64,000 bases of DNA from Volvox africanus (GCA_030268105.1 BSDZ01000008.1:5146001-5210000), one strand, 5' to 3'; positions 44,401-57,025 are shown, counted from the stretch's first letter. Notes: generated by a model from the sequence alone, not told the origin. Numbers and translations: made by a program.

Positions 44401-47400
44401 CGTGATGGCGGGCGTACAGAACAACTTCGCCGCCGCCGTCTCTCCAGCGACCTCAACTGCAGCCGCGACCTCCGCAGCCGTTGGCGCGACGTCTGGGACG
44501 TCGGCGGCATCCGGCTCATCTCCCCATGCTGCCCCTGGCCCTGCCTGCGCTGCCGAAGGACTCCGCCTGGGCTTCCTGTCGGGTCATGTTCTCGGCACCC
44601 CCTCACATCTTGCCCCAGAGGCCTTCCTGCCGGGCCAGGTGCTGGATGGTTCTGTTGACATTTACAGGTGGGCAGATGCATCATGTAGACCGTGGGTTGG
44701 TGGGCTCCTGGCAATCGGCTGGGACGGCCAATCCGATTGCACGTCCCGCTTCCATCCATCTTCACCTCAACCTAGCCTGGGGGGGGAAGAGGGGAAATCC
44801 TATTCTCATGCAGTCGGAGCTCACATACCTGAGCAAACTCCTTCACTGTCGCAGACACAGACACAGACAAAGACAAAGACACAGACACAGACACAGACAC
44901 AGACACAGACACACAGACACACAGACACACAGACACACAGACACACAGACACACAGACACAGACATGTACGCCTACACATCAAATCGCCAACCCCTGCTC
45001 TTCGCTTTCGTTTTATGCGTTCGCTTTATGCTTTTCGTATTTTTTGCCTTTTTCGCTTTCTCTTTTCCTCCCATTCCCTCAGCTTCGGAATGTTAATGTG
45101 GGAGGTGCTTGTCGGGATCCCGGCATTGGCGGGGCTTTCGGCAGCCCGGGTTCACTCGTACACCAGCAGGGGCCTGCGACCCCAATTCCCGCACAACACC
45201 CCAGAGCACTACCGCAACCTGGCGCACGCCTGCTGGGCACAGGACCCCAGGAAGCGGCCTAATGCCTCGGCGCTGGTGGTGGCGCTTCATAAGGTAGGGG
45301 TATGGGGCAAGAGTGTGGGGTGGGACACGCGGCTCGGGCGGGGAGGAGAGGTCAAACGTGCGGTGCACATGGGTCATTATCTAGCGAGGGACAGATCCGG
45401 CCTCCATGAGAAGCAATGACGCTGGACCGCGACCGGTAATCAATTGTTGAATGTGACGAGGAACAGGCGAGAGGACTGGAAGTGGCGTGGGAAAGCTGGA
45501 GGTGTCGCCAACTACCTGCAGTTGTACCGTGATCCAAGTGCAGGTAGTTGGCGGCACAGCCAGTCAATGGAGCTCAACCGTCTGGCCAGCAATCCTGACC
45601 ACACCAACCGGCTTGACGGATGACGTGGCCTTGTTCGAGACGGGGTAGTTGACGTAATTGTGGGAGAGCCAAGATTCGGTCCCAAGAGTTGTCGGCCGAG
45701 GGATCTATAGCATGTTGATGTGTGATATCTTGGCGCTTCTCAGGGTCTTGTCCTCATTGCTTTCGCATGTCTCCAGTCCCCGACCCCATTCCTGTCCCCG
45801 ACCCCATTCCTGCAGGCGTTAATGCAGGTTTCCCCGGCGGCTGCGCTGGAGGTTCGTTCCATGGTCATGGTCCACGAGTCCGGGCCGGTACCGTACGGCG
45901 CTGCCTCCGTCTCTCCAGCCCCCCCTTCGGCCAGTAACCTGCACGCCTACCTGCATCCCCACCCGCACCATCCGCAGCATACACCCAGCTTGTTCGGGAG
46001 ATCCCCGGTTGCGTCGGATGTCCCCATTGGGGTGGCAGCTGCAACGGGAGCATCTGCCAGCGCACTGGTATCAGCGGCGGCTGCGGGCCACGCAACTTCG
46101 GCTGTGGCCGTGACCGGCCCGTTGGACGCCCAGCACCTCATTGGCGGTAGCGCTGTCGTCGGATCTCTTGGCGGATCGAATGGCGCCGCTGGCAGTAGCC
46201 AGTCATGTCGCCAAGCATTCAATCGGCCGTCCAGTCTGGGTCGGGGACAACATCGTAGTGTCACCAACAACACGGACGCTTCAGCCTTTGGCAGCGGCGG
46301 CGGCTGTGTTGCTGGTGCGCCTTCAGCAGCCGCGGCCGTGTCTGCCACAGCGGCGGGGGCGGCGCACATGCCGCAGACGCTGTGGCCCTCTCGATCTTTT
46401 CGGAGACCTCAGGGCAGCGGGGGTAGCGCACGTCGGCGGTCGCTGTCTGCGTATCACGGCATCGGGGGCGTCATCTCAGTCACCGCAGCTGCTGCCGCCA
46501 GCGTGGGAGTCGGTGTCGGCAGCGGGGGCGTTCCCTTACCTGGATCTGCTCGTAGCAGCATCGGCGGCGGCTCACCTCTACTGCTACACCTGGCGCAGTC
46601 CCGCATGAGCCGCTCGTCGAGAAGTCCGGAGCCGCTGTCCCCTGGCGAAGAGAAGAACCTAAGTCCCGGGCAACAGGGTGCAGACCAACATCGCCATCAG
46701 TCGACCTTCTCAGGGTCACCGCTGATACATATGCCATTTGCTGCAGGCCGTACGGAACCTGCACATGGCGTACCATCGTACGGCGGCATAATGGGCGCTG
46801 GCGCGGTCGCGGCGTCCGTCTCTGGCCTGCCCACGGCGCGCCCAGGTTCAAATGGCTCGATATCCCTTGGCGGCAACGGCAACGGTGTCAATGGTGGCGG
46901 CTACGGTGGCGGCGGCCGCGGCGGCGATGCCAATGGCGGCGGTAGCGGTCACGCTACTGAGGTGTGTCTGGCCACTGCCGCAGACATGGTGGACGTCGCA
47001 CTGGTGGCGGCAGGGCGGATCGGCAGCGGCACAGAGGGCCGCGGTGGCAGTGGCGCCGGAATGCTGCTGACGCGAGGCTCCCTCAGCGATTTTGGCATCA
47101 TGCACGGCGGACCCAGCAGCGTCGCATCGGGGAGCTCGGCGGGCACCCAAACGGGAGGTGGTCAGGCGGGCGCAGTCGGGACTTCCCATCCCTTCCAGCA
47201 CTCCCACCTTGCCCACCACCATCAACAAATGTCGCACCAGTCGTTGCTACCAGGCGCCCGGGGTGGATCCGCCGCGCCTATGGCGGCTACCAATGGCGCC
47301 ACTGGCAGTGCTGCTGCAGGCAGCCGTGTCAGTAGCCGCGGCAGCCGAAACAGCCGCGGCAGCCGTGGCCTCGGTAGCAGTAGCCGCAGCATGGAGGGTA

Positions 47401-47801
47401 GCACCGGGTCAGGAAATAACGGAGGTGGCGGCAGCAGTGCTATAGCCGTCCGGCGTATTGGGAGACATACATACGGCACGGCAGGCGCCACCGCCACCCA
47501 TTCCCCTGCAGCCGCGCCTGTAGTCGAGCTGGTGGAAGGGGGGTCCGTCCCTGTCCACGTTTCCGTCTGCCCTCAGGCAGGAACCTCCGCGAACTCACCG
47601 CGCACCGCCGTTTCATGTCAGGGCGCGCGAATGGCTCCAATTGATTATTACGGGGAGGGTGCTGGCAGCGAGAGTACCTTTTACACCGCCTCAAACAGCA
47701 TAGCGCGGAGCTCCTCCAGCGCCGCCAACACGGCAAACACGGCTGTACTAACGGAGCTGTTACCACCGTCGCGGGGCCAGTCGGCGGTCGGCACTTTCTG
47801 A
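32463..47801 (+). CDS. GAF-domain protein kinase, TKL-like, many exons
   Basis: Exons: 32463-32544, 32670-~33327, one ending 34482, 34939-35001, 35316-35801, 36301-36354, 36721-36886, 37462-37979, 38589-38766, 39457-39545, 40065-40129, 40538-40610, 40811-40877, 41146-41300, 41485-41546, ~42482-42692, 42910-43070, 43759-43833, 44243-44667, 45083-45293, 45816-47801. A GAF-like region comes first ([23 protein letters not shown]). Kinase: IGRGGQGVVYRG across an intron, HVAVKV lysine, LVLEYCDGG hinge, [12 protein letters not shown] catalytic loop, [34 protein letters not shown] and AQDPRKRP. Cysteine replaces the HRD arginine (non-RD type). The last exon encodes a 660-residue Ser/Gly/Ala-rich disordered tail. 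Phases agree at nearly all junctions; the 41546/42482 junction does not fit, so an exon edge there is wrong or the gene is damaged. Phosphorylates Ser/Thr of unknown targets. Confidence 0.8.
40185..40318 (+). repeat. Minisatellite in a kinase-gene intron
   Basis: Seven or so imperfect units of 16-18 bp, GGTTGGGGAAAAAAGGGT, between the exons at 40065-40129 and 40538-40610. Frames across it are artefacts. Confidence 0.85.
41776..42213 (+). repeat. (TATTTA)n microsatellite in a kinase-gene intron
   Basis: About 71 perfect hexanucleotide units (41776-42200), preceded by ACACACACA and followed by TGTGTGTGTGTGT. It lies in the intron where the exon phase model fails. Confidence 0.97.
44852..44964 (+). 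repeat. (ACAGAC)n-type repeat in a kinase-gene intron
   Basis: Tandem CAGACA/CACAGA units between the activation-loop exon (ending 44667) and the exon at 45083. Confidence 0.95.
45506..45553. ncRNA. Hairpin with 15-bp perfect arms in the last kinase intron
   Basis: CGCCAACTACCTGCA (45506-45520) pairs perfectly with 45539-45553 around an 18-base loop. It lies between the last two kinase exons. A structured intronic RNA or a small decayed inverted-repeat element are both possible. Confidence 0.5.
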
Positions 47802-48880
47802 TTGCGCGTGTGTGTATGTGTGCAGATGGAAGCCTTTCCTTTGCACCGTACTTCCTCGTATAACATAATGACATAATGGATCCAGGCGGCGGCGGCGGAT
47901 TTGAATTGGGGATGGCAGGTGATGAAGTCGGCAAGGCGGCTGACACACGCTATGGCTGGCTGGAGTTGCGACGCGTTTTTCCTTCGGAAATCTTGGCATA
48001 ATAGGGTACAGGCTTTTGATCGTAAAGCCGTGCATTTTGGAAGCGCGCAAGCGAACTGCGTATATGGGTACTTGGTCAGTCGGTTGCAATGTTGGATGTG
48101 TGGGCGGTGGCGGTAGCGGCACTATTTTCACCATGCAGAATGGCAAGCATGGAGTCCTGGCTAGGCTGGTATTGTGTGCGTATAATCGTTCGTGCATTTG
48201 TACGGTTCAGCGCATAGAAATGTGCCTGGCTGTCCCTCGGCTTGTGTTTGGGCTAACGACAAACAGATGGTAATGCGATGGCTTGTGGGAATAACAAAAA
48301 GGCGTTTTTCGGTACCGATCGCCGTCCGTCTGATCGCGGAGAGAATGTAGCGGAGCGCTTTACGGCGGTGTGCCTACAGAATAGGGCGGTAGAGTGGGCT
48401 GATGTGGACGAGGTGTGACATCCTCCAGCTGCTTAACATGCAGATAAGGGCAGGCTTGTGCTTGCTGCAATTCTGGAGGCCTAACCCGCCAAAGCCGGGA
48501 CGGCATTCATGGGATAAGGACCTGTATGCGGCGCAAGAACTGCGATTGACTTCGTGACGCCGAATGACACGATTGCTTGGGGCTCTTCGCCGTGCCATCA
48601 ACGACGTGAACACGACAAATATCAACTTGGATTTCAACACGAACAAAAACCCAGTCCTTAACCTTAAGAGCAAGGTTCGGTCGATGCAAAACATATCTCC
48701 GCCGCCGGACCGCAGTCATGACCGCTGAAACCACCCGTACGACAGTGCCGGATCTTGCTCCTGCCTATAGGAATAATAGATCCGCACGTCTGGGACTGCC
48801 GCAACTGGATGCTGCAACACGACTATATTCCCCCTGGGTTGCAGCTCCCCTGGGTTCCCCCTGCTTATCGTTACCATCGC
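47802..48880. other. Downstream of the kinase gene, no gene assigned
   Basis: Should include the 3' untranslated region of the kinase gene. A clear TGTAA polyadenylation signal was not found in the first few hundred bases. Short frames show no motif. Confidence 0.4.
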
Positions 48881-48884
48881 TATA

Positions 48885-49625
48885 GATTTTTGAGTTCTTG
48901 CTGACAGGGTCGCGTGCAGACTGTGAGGTTTTTGTGTACGTCCACGTCTGTACTCTCCTCGTCCCATTTTCGGATTTGGGTTCCGGGAAGGATTCAGTCG
49001 GGACCGAAGGTGAGGTTCGGATCTGGATCTGGGTCTGGGTGGCCAACATCTCTTCTCCTTACACACAACGAAGCAGTGCACTGGATGACGCGCTCCCATT
49101 GACGCGCGCCTTGTTCCGCTCGGCCGTACGGTTGAACCTGCAAAGGCTATGCTTGGTCTGTACTGCAAAAGGTAGCGAAGTTGGGGCGTTCGTGGCAAGT
49201 GTGAGGCGGCGGTATGGAAGGAAGCTTGGACTGGGGTTTGTGTGGGCGAGTGGGGATGTCAATACAACGGAAGAAACGAGGGGAGAAGCGAGGGAGCATG
49301 GAATCAGACAGGCAGCGGCATGGAGATTGATGACAGAGAGACGGACAGACAGAGAGATAGGCAGACAGACAAATGTTCTACGGGATCTTCCCTGTACCCA
49401 ATAGCTGTTGACCCCGTGCAGGGGCTGCCTGACGAAGATTCTGTGCGCGTATGTGTGCCTGCGCTGAATCGCAAGGCAGTAGAAGCGCGTCTGTGATATG
49501 TATCTAAGCCGATGTGAGAATATCACATCCGTTGGCTTCGGATCATTGTAGTCCAGACCTGGGCTGACAACCACTGGCGACTTGCAGGTGTTCGTGGACA
49601 TTGGGCCCGTTGGGGGCACGGGTTA
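48885..49625 (+). CDS. Candidate exons of an unidentified gene
   Basis: Plus-strand segments look coding and are bounded by plausible splice sites. The first, near 48908-49008, reads DCEVFVYVHVCTLLVPFSDL and ends at GTGAGG. The second, near 49076-49172, reads ALDDALPLTRALFRSAVRLN. The third, near 49423-49470, reads LPDEDSVRVCVPALNRK. The fourth begins after GCAG at 49589 and reads VFVDIGPVGGT. Phases were not resolved and no family is recognised. Confidence 0.3.
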
Positions 49626-52600
49626 ATGGAAAGAGTGCAATTCCATGACCATGGAATGCCGCTGCTAGTTCATATCTTATTTATTAAGTTGCCCATCTGC
49701 GAGCGCATGGATAGAAGGCAAGGGTCACGATGTTGCGGGAGGGGATGTGCCTCTCCTACAACAACACAAAGCCCAATCAATTTGCAACCAGGATGTCTCG
49801 CCAGCACGCGGTTAGGTTTTGGTGGAGTGGGACTGTACATACATCCCAGTCCGTCTTTCTGCTCGCCTCATCTACCTTCAGGCATTGCTGTGTCTTACCC
49901 GTCTATCTATCCAGGTGGTCAGGGGGCGCCAAGGCGCTCGCACTCATAGTGTCTGCGCCGCAATTAGCTGTTGTTTGTTTCTGGTTTGGATCGTCTGTTG
50001 ATGCTGGCTGCCTTACTCGGATTAGTGTTTTATGTGAAAAAGATACCGGATTCTGAAGCGCGTGGGAGACGTGTCTCCAGGTATGTGGCGATCCTAAGGG
50101 GTCATTGTATCCCTTATCCTGCTAGCCCATTAGGTCAGGCCCTTGCCTGTTTAGCCGACCTATCCTAACCAAAGAGGTGGGATGTATCATCGTCTCTGCT
50201 TCGTGGCATTTCAAAGAAGTGAGATGTGCTATCTTAGGTTTTGCCATGTAGCCACGATGATTCATGGGGTTGGCCTGTAGCTGCTATCGCCACTTGGCGT
50301 ACGACGTATAAGATGCTTTTCCACTGCCTTCTGACAGGATGTTGAAACAGCGGGAAACGCCGTTAGCGGTGCAGGGAATGTAGGGTGGTCATGTGGACCT
50401 TCACTCGCACATGCACCCAGGAAACACGTGTTGACCTAGATCGTCGCCCTACAATGTTCCTTCATGACGGTTAGAGGGGCCTCAGCTTCAAACGAATTTT
50501 GCAGATGAATCAGTGAAGGCCAGGTAGGCATCGCGACTATGTGTCAGATATGGCTGAGGAGCGCGTCATCCTATGCAAGATACGGAATAAGGCAAGCTGG
50601 ATGGGGTCAGCGCTCCCATATCATGTGAGGTATGGCTTCAGGCACACAGCTTAATGCCAGCCCAATACTCCAACCACAGGACATCTGCGATGACCTCGTG
50701 TGTGGGTTGGCCATTCAAGATGCTGGCCCCACTCATGATATGAGAGGGGCCAGCATGTTGTATTCCATTCTCGGCCGCGGCGGCAAGGTAATGGCCCTTT
50801 CCATTCTGTGAACATTATTCATGCCGAACTTAGAGCTAACATGTCATGTAAGGCTGGCCAAGCGCTGCTGATGTACGAGAGAGAGAGGAAAGGGATCAAA
50901 CCTGGTTCAACCCTCGGCACGTACTCACGGGACGCAAATGCAATGAATGAGCTCACCAACGACATCCAATCCCCGGAAGTAAGGCCATATCAGCATGGCA
51001 AATCGTAGATATAAAAAGTGCGGACTCAAATGGCTTTGTGCACAGCGATAGTTTAGTAGCGATGGTTTCAAGAGATAGGTTTTGGGTTGCTCAGATAACA
51101 CCGAGGATAATTATCATCTCCTAGCAAAGCAACGCATGCACTCTTCAATATAAATGTTTAGAGAGATGGGGTACATCATTTATGTTACCTAATGGCGGCA
51201 GCACCCAAACACAAGTTAAGTCCTCTTCTGCTTGGTCAACGAACGCGCTGGGCCCTCTAACAACTTGCTGCTGCATTATTTAAGTCGCAGCCGAGCAGCT
51301 GTATGTATTTGCAAGCCAGTGCCTCCACCTACCATAGCATTCGAGCACCGGCAAGGTTAAGCCAATAAGATACCCTGGCGGTGCTCACATCCACCCACGT
51401 CATCAATTACTCCCGTCTTCCATTCGAAAAATACATTCCCCATCATGTCTGGATAGTGGACCTGCCGGGACCACTGCCTCTTCCATGTTCTCATCATGAG
51501 AAAACACGTGGTCCGGACCGCACTTAGGGCTTAACTGTTTAACTACATTGCAATCCGAACGCACATTGTTATACCTTAAGTTGTGTGTCCTCAATCAAAT
51601 TCCTGTCCTGAGGTCAATTGCTGCTCCAAGAAGGGCCCGGTCCACGCCCACGTTATCCCAGAGTTGACACTCATAAAATTCCTAAACCTCCCTTTGGGAA
51701 GTACGTCCATGTTATGCGACCATAGGGTCCGGAATGCACAAATACAAGACGATCACAGGGATGCACTCATGCAGGATTGACCCTAGGAACTTCTGCACCG
51801 AAACCTGAGGCAGACACGTCTGCGTGGAATCGCAGCCTGGCTGGCACACGAATATTCTACCGTGGTTTGCGAATCGGCGCACCTTCACGGTGAGCCTCAA
51901 AGAGGTCCCCGTTCCCGCAGCGCCCATGCCTAGGCCCTACTTGAGGGCCTAAGCAGTGCCCTTACCTTGCGGTCCTCGATGATGCTTGGTTGCCCTGACC
52001 AGCAACTTCATTAAGAATGTAATTAATCCGATTGGCAGCAAACCAACCGGTTACCTAACGCACAACACATCTACTGCGTAAGCAACAGGGAGCCCTACTG
52101 CGGCTGTTGCATACGCAACAGTAAATGAAACGGAAGGCAGCAAATCTGACGCACACGAAGTCATATCCAGCAGAAATCCTGCGGGACTAGGTTGCAGCTC
52201 ACATCCGTAGCCAAGGGCATTAGTCACAAAACGATGTGTCAAAAAGCTCCCCATCCGCGCATGTGCCGGATGCCTCTCAAGGCTTACGTCCATCCGCTGT
52301 GTCAGACAATAGCGGCTTGTTCTCAGGGTCGGACGGCGCCGGCTGCTTAGGGCTTGACTGCGCGCCCTGCAACACGGGGATAATGGGACGGCGGACATTT
52401 CCTAGTCGACTGCAAGGGGGAAGCGTTCGCACGCGGGAGAAACTAGGGATTTTCAGGTGGATTGAACACGAAATTCATCCAGAACTCAGCTTCTCGGACC
52501 GCACGCTAGGTCCGACCAAACTAAATGGTACATAGTCGAAATGTACGCGCAACGTTTGCAGCGGCAACGGGATGCGCTGGTATGGGCATCAGGGGCCAGC

Positions 52601-53364
52601 GTTTCACACCAGCAGCATCCCACATGCTTGTACCCAAACCGAAACAATCAAGATTGGCCATCCTTCGGATGTTGGGCAACTGACACAAGAGATGGCACTT
52701 CATAACGAAACCTGTGCTCCGCTAACAAGGAATAAGGACGCATGAAGGCCACAACGGATGAAGCACGGATGCCGGGCAGATACGCAGGCTTCTTACGTGG
52801 CTGCGCCGTCCACGGTATCAAAGTTCCATTTATGAGGCATTTCTAGGAAATGGCACGCTATCTTCGCACCCCATAAAGCCGCAATATTTAAGCACCGACC
52901 TGGAGTTTCTGATAGTTGTACCAGCATACTCCCGCGAACGCAATTCCGTATCCAAATATCTGCAAGCTTCCGACAGGCGTCCTATCAGGGAATTGAGCAA
53001 ATTGAAACGGGATTATGAATGCAGTGAGGACACACAGGCCCACGGATTGGGGACGTCCGAGACACATGAAGGCGAAGGGAAAGGAAGATGCATTTGACGG
53101 CTATTCCATGACGAATCCCAAGACGATATCGCTATGAATATCGGACTACCTGGTTAGGAGATCATTAATGAAAGTTCCGATAGAGCCAAACGCAAAGCTA
53201 CTGACGCAGAGGGGAAAACATCGGATACGTAAGGACAACACGGATGTCGAGCAAGGATGAATGTCTAGCGATTACCCGGTCTTAAGGCCTCCTGCGCTGT
53301 GTTCAATCCGCCTCCTCTATTCCAACATCCACAAAGCACGCGCCGTTCGGGACGCCGTTCTTAC
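49626..53364. other. No gene supported; one strong hairpin at 50720
   Basis: Many short frames, none with a motif. The transporter gene (53365-56031, minus) lacks its last membrane helix, so its final exon should lie somewhere below 53365. A segment near 52195-52235 minus (FVTNALGYG) is a weak candidate. Confidence 0.35.
50720..50756. ncRNA. Compact hairpin, 11 + 5 bp stem
   Basis: ATGCTGGCCCC (50720-50730) pairs with GGGGCCAGCAT (50746-50756). After an A/A mismatch, CTCAT pairs with ATGAG, leaving a GAT loop. It resembles a terminator-like or small-RNA hairpin in a stretch without genes. Confidence 0.45.
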
Positions 53365-56031
53365 TGGTATAGCAACACCGATAAAAGAATGAGCAGCCAG
53401 TCCTTGATGACGCCCGCAACATTCATGGTCAGCGCCGAGCTACGGCCGATGAGCAAGAAAACCGACATATTGAGCGCTGCCAACGCGTGGGGAAAGCGCA
53501 ACAGAGCAAATTCGAGGGTTGAGCCAGCAGATGGTGCACCGTGCAGGGCGATCGGGATTGAGGGGGCCCAACGTGAGTGGCAGAGACACAGGTCATTTAC
53601 CAGAACAAGTGCCTCCATAGGGCCCCACAGTAGCGATTCTACTAGGGCGCGGCCCACGTAAGCCCGCGAATAGTTGAACATGAACATTCTTTGAGCGCAG
53701 CAGCTGCATAAGAAACGTTCTGTCCTGTCAAAGCTGAGCACTTTATCGCCCAGGTACGGTAGCCATACACGCTCACGAAGACGTACCCGTGCAATATTCT
53801 ATTCCATGGTCACCGGCACACACAATCATCCAGGTTGTCGTGGCTACTCGGTTCTCAGTCCCGACCCCAACACGCACCAAAGGCGCTCACGGCGCTGATC
53901 AGCAGCCACGTCACGGGGAAACCGACCAGCTCGTTTGAGTTGGGGTCGGGGTGCATGATACGGGGCAGCTCCAAAAACGCGAAGGGTACAAACAAGAAGG
54001 CGAAGCAGGCGGGAGCCACATAGTACAGCGTGGTCACCGGGTTGAGCTTAATGCCGCTGGCCTGAGGGATGGGTGGCAGGAGGAACACACTTGTAAGTGT
54101 TGAGAAGGCGCAGTGCGCCGCTGGGCATACAAACACGGCGTTCGGCGTTCGGCGTCGAGTTGGAAGCACTGACCGAAATTAGTTCCACCAAATAATCGCG
54201 ATTTTACTCATCATGATCTATTTCAAAAATTCATCATGCACGAATGCGTTCGCATTTAGCTTTGGATTTTCCATGCTATCCATGCACTTGTGATGTCTTG
54301 CTCTTAGAGGACACACATTCGCAGTTGGCCTCGAGGAAGCGAGGGAAGGACAAAGCGGGGTTGAAGGCAAAACGGGAAATACAAGGTAAGTACCAATGAA
54401 AAGGAGCAGCCACCACTTGCAACTGTGGACGACCGGAACCATTTCTAAAGCAGGGAGCTTGTGTAGTGAGCTTGCGTAGCGCCGCCCGTAGCGAACGACA
54501 CCCTGGTTCCCCTCCTGATGCAGTGGCCTTCTCCTGACCACCTGCTGCGTATTCGAGGACTACCCTTAGCTTGCTCTGTGCGAACTAAGCTGGGTTTGAG
54601 GAGAGAGCTTCGACGATGTTCCGGTCATCCTACCTTTCTGTTCCTGAATGCTTTGTTATGCACTCAAGGCACCTAACAGCCTCAACACACGTCCTTGGGG
54701 CCTTACAAGCAAGTAAAACATCTATAACTTTAGTTTTCAGCTACAGGTTTCATCAGTTCATCAGCCGTTCCTTTACACTGACAATTTTTCACCTCAATGG
54801 ATATCCTGTTTCTCGCAGGTCGGTTTTGATAGGCACATACACAGATCAAAATACGCACGCACCTCCACTTCACGCAAACCGCTTATCAACCCTCCAAATC
54901 CGAACTTGCCTGCAGCAGCAGCTGGATAAGGCATAGCCGAAAGGATTCGGTGAAGATGGAGCTTATTTGGAAGACCACACCCACAACGTTGAAGTTCAGC
55001 TCACCTGTGCGCCGGGTGGGGAAAACGACATAGATGAAGGGTAGAAGGTTACGGGGAAATGGTCTGGTGCGGACAACAGAAGGGAAAGACGAATTCAACG
55101 CGGAGAGAGACATATATGGGTAACTTCGTTGCTGAACAATCTCAACATTGGTGTTTAGGGGATCTTTAACGCAGTGCATCCCTTACGGAACATCTTAACG
55201 CGTATGGTATCAACGCTCGTCCCTGCCTCCTAGCTTGGCCGTTTTGAGAGAGACGATGGAAAGCTGGGTATCTACACGAATCAATGCTCCGGTTACTCAC
55301 CGTAAGATGCTGTCGCAATGCCCACTGCCACGACGACCATGTTAAGAGCGTATAGAAGGGTGTACTTTTCAGTGCCCAACAGCACCCCCACAAAGAACAC
55401 CGTGACGGGCATTTGCGCCTGGTGACCGAGAAAATGTTGCAAGTTGGAGGGAGGGTGATGACCGCCGGAACAGTCGGGGGGCCGGGGGCAATGCGCAGCC
55501 AGGGATTCAGAGACCATGCAAAGCCGTACCTTCAGCATCTGGATAAATGCAACGGACAGGTAGAGGTAAGCAGCGTTTCCAAGCCACAGCGTGCCCGAGA
55601 AAAGAGCTGCAATCGGGAGGACATTCCTGCAACGAATACGGGCTAAATATCGCACAATTGCCGCAGGTGCACGATGCCGCTTGCCCCCCTACATACCGGC
55701 AATACGTTCGTAAGTCCATGTTGACAGGGGCAACAAATCCCGTTTTTATTAACACAAAAGCAATAGCCGAACAGAAGCCCATATGCGTCAACGTGAGCGC
55801 AACAGGGAAGGGGAAGCCGGCATATGCAAGGACATATTTGTTGACCATAATCACCAACGTTGAAAGGAAAATCCAAAGAATGGTGTACCTGCATATCATG
55901 TTTCAGGCAGGTGCTGAAGTACCTGTCGATCGAGACCTTGCAAATTGACCGCACAAGACACACCCATAAGTAATCGCAGCCTGCAGCCAAAAGTCCGAAG
56001 ACACATTTTTCCCTTTTTCCAAAGCCGTCAT
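53365..56031 (-). CDS. Sugar-phosphate/nucleotide-sugar transporter (TPT/DMT family)
   Basis: Seven exons on the minus strand: 55964-56031, 55697-55888, 55530-55626, 55301-55418, 54910-55004, 53878-54061 and 53365-53476. All phases agree (866 nt). The joined protein reads [19 protein letters not shown], then [82 protein letters not shown] and [20 protein letters not shown]. This follows, helix by helix, the plant 'probable sugar phosphate/phosphate translocator' group in the Golgi or plastid membrane. Start: ATG at 56031, or in-frame at 56094. The intron after exon 5 uses a GC donor (CAG/GCAAGT). The frame ends LLYQ with an adjacent GTAAGA donor, so one more exon with the last helix is expected. 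Substrate unknown. Confidence 0.88.
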
Positions 56032-56389
56032 CCTGCCTTTACAAAATGGTGCCTTCAGATATGGGCCAAAAAAAGATACGAAACGCGTGGCCAAAATTGA
56101 GCCTGTTAAAAGAGCCGTCGCTTGTAATCTATCGGGAATTAGTAAATGATCGCGTAGCTCGGTGAACGGGACATTGGACGCAGCAGTGCCGTACCTTCTG
56201 CTAAAAGTGATTTCCTTCTTTTTGCCTATCCTTGCTCGCTTTTATGCAGTCAGACCCTGCAATAAATCGAGAAAGTTTAATTGATTGTTTTGAAACTAAC
56301 TAATATGGTGTAAAAGTCAATTTCTCATAACGAGTTTATGGACATATTCGTACTGCCCCCTTATTTGACGGTCGGGGATCTACCTGGCG

Positions 56390-56477
56390 TGCTATGGTCC
56401 TGCAAGGGTTGAAGCGTCTAGATCATTCGGCAAATGTCAAATGATCTAGACACTTCAACCCTTGCAGGACCATAGCA
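56390..56477. ncRNA. Near-perfect 38-bp-arm hairpin
   Basis: Arm 56390-56427 (starting TGCTATGGTCCTGCAAGGG) pairs with 56440-56477 with a single mismatch (C against A opposite position 56415), around a 12-base loop CGGCAAATGTCA. It is not in a gene, and the sequence outside the arms is not complementary. The size and near-perfect pairing fit algal microRNA/siRNA precursor hairpins or a tiny foldback element. Confidence 0.6.
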
Positions 56478-57025
56478 CTCTTCGCGGATCAATTTCAGTT
56501 CCACCATGTATAATATGGGTACGGGCTCCAAGGAACATTGGTTGAGACCGCGTTTGCTTGCTCAACCGCGTGAGTTAATATCGGGCGGTGATAAACCTGC
56601 TTGCAAGGTATGGGTATGCCAAGAAGTGTAGGCATACCCATGGGATGGGTAAGCCGCAGCATGGCGCTAGTTACATGGAGATAGCAGAGTACACGTCTCG
56701 GCTTCGTTTCCAGCTTGATACTTGGGCACTAAAAGTAAACCGATCTGACAGGGTCGCCCGAGGAAGCAACCTTGGAATTTTGTTTGCATCAACGCGGATG
56801 CTGTGGAAGATGATTACCATATGCGGACGGATATCCTGATTATGCTGGATTTTGCTGGTTTAGGGATAGATCCGAGCTAACTCTTCACCAACGAGGTGAA
56901 AGACCAGCTAGGCCTTAGTCGTAGCATCCCTTGAAGACGCATGCCGATAATGGGTATGGTGTTTGGCATTTTATCCATAAATACTTCTTTCCTCGCCTAT
57001 TGTTTGGTTGACTTCCTCGTTCAGG

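Noticed and set aside
44772..44966. Ser-Val-Cys repeat protein on the minus strand
   Set aside because: It comes from the ACAGAC repeat in a kinase intron.
46697..47497. Minus-strand frames opposite the last kinase exon
   Set aside because: They are shadows of the Ser/Gly/Ala-rich plus-strand exon, whose frame follows in phase from the kinase domain.
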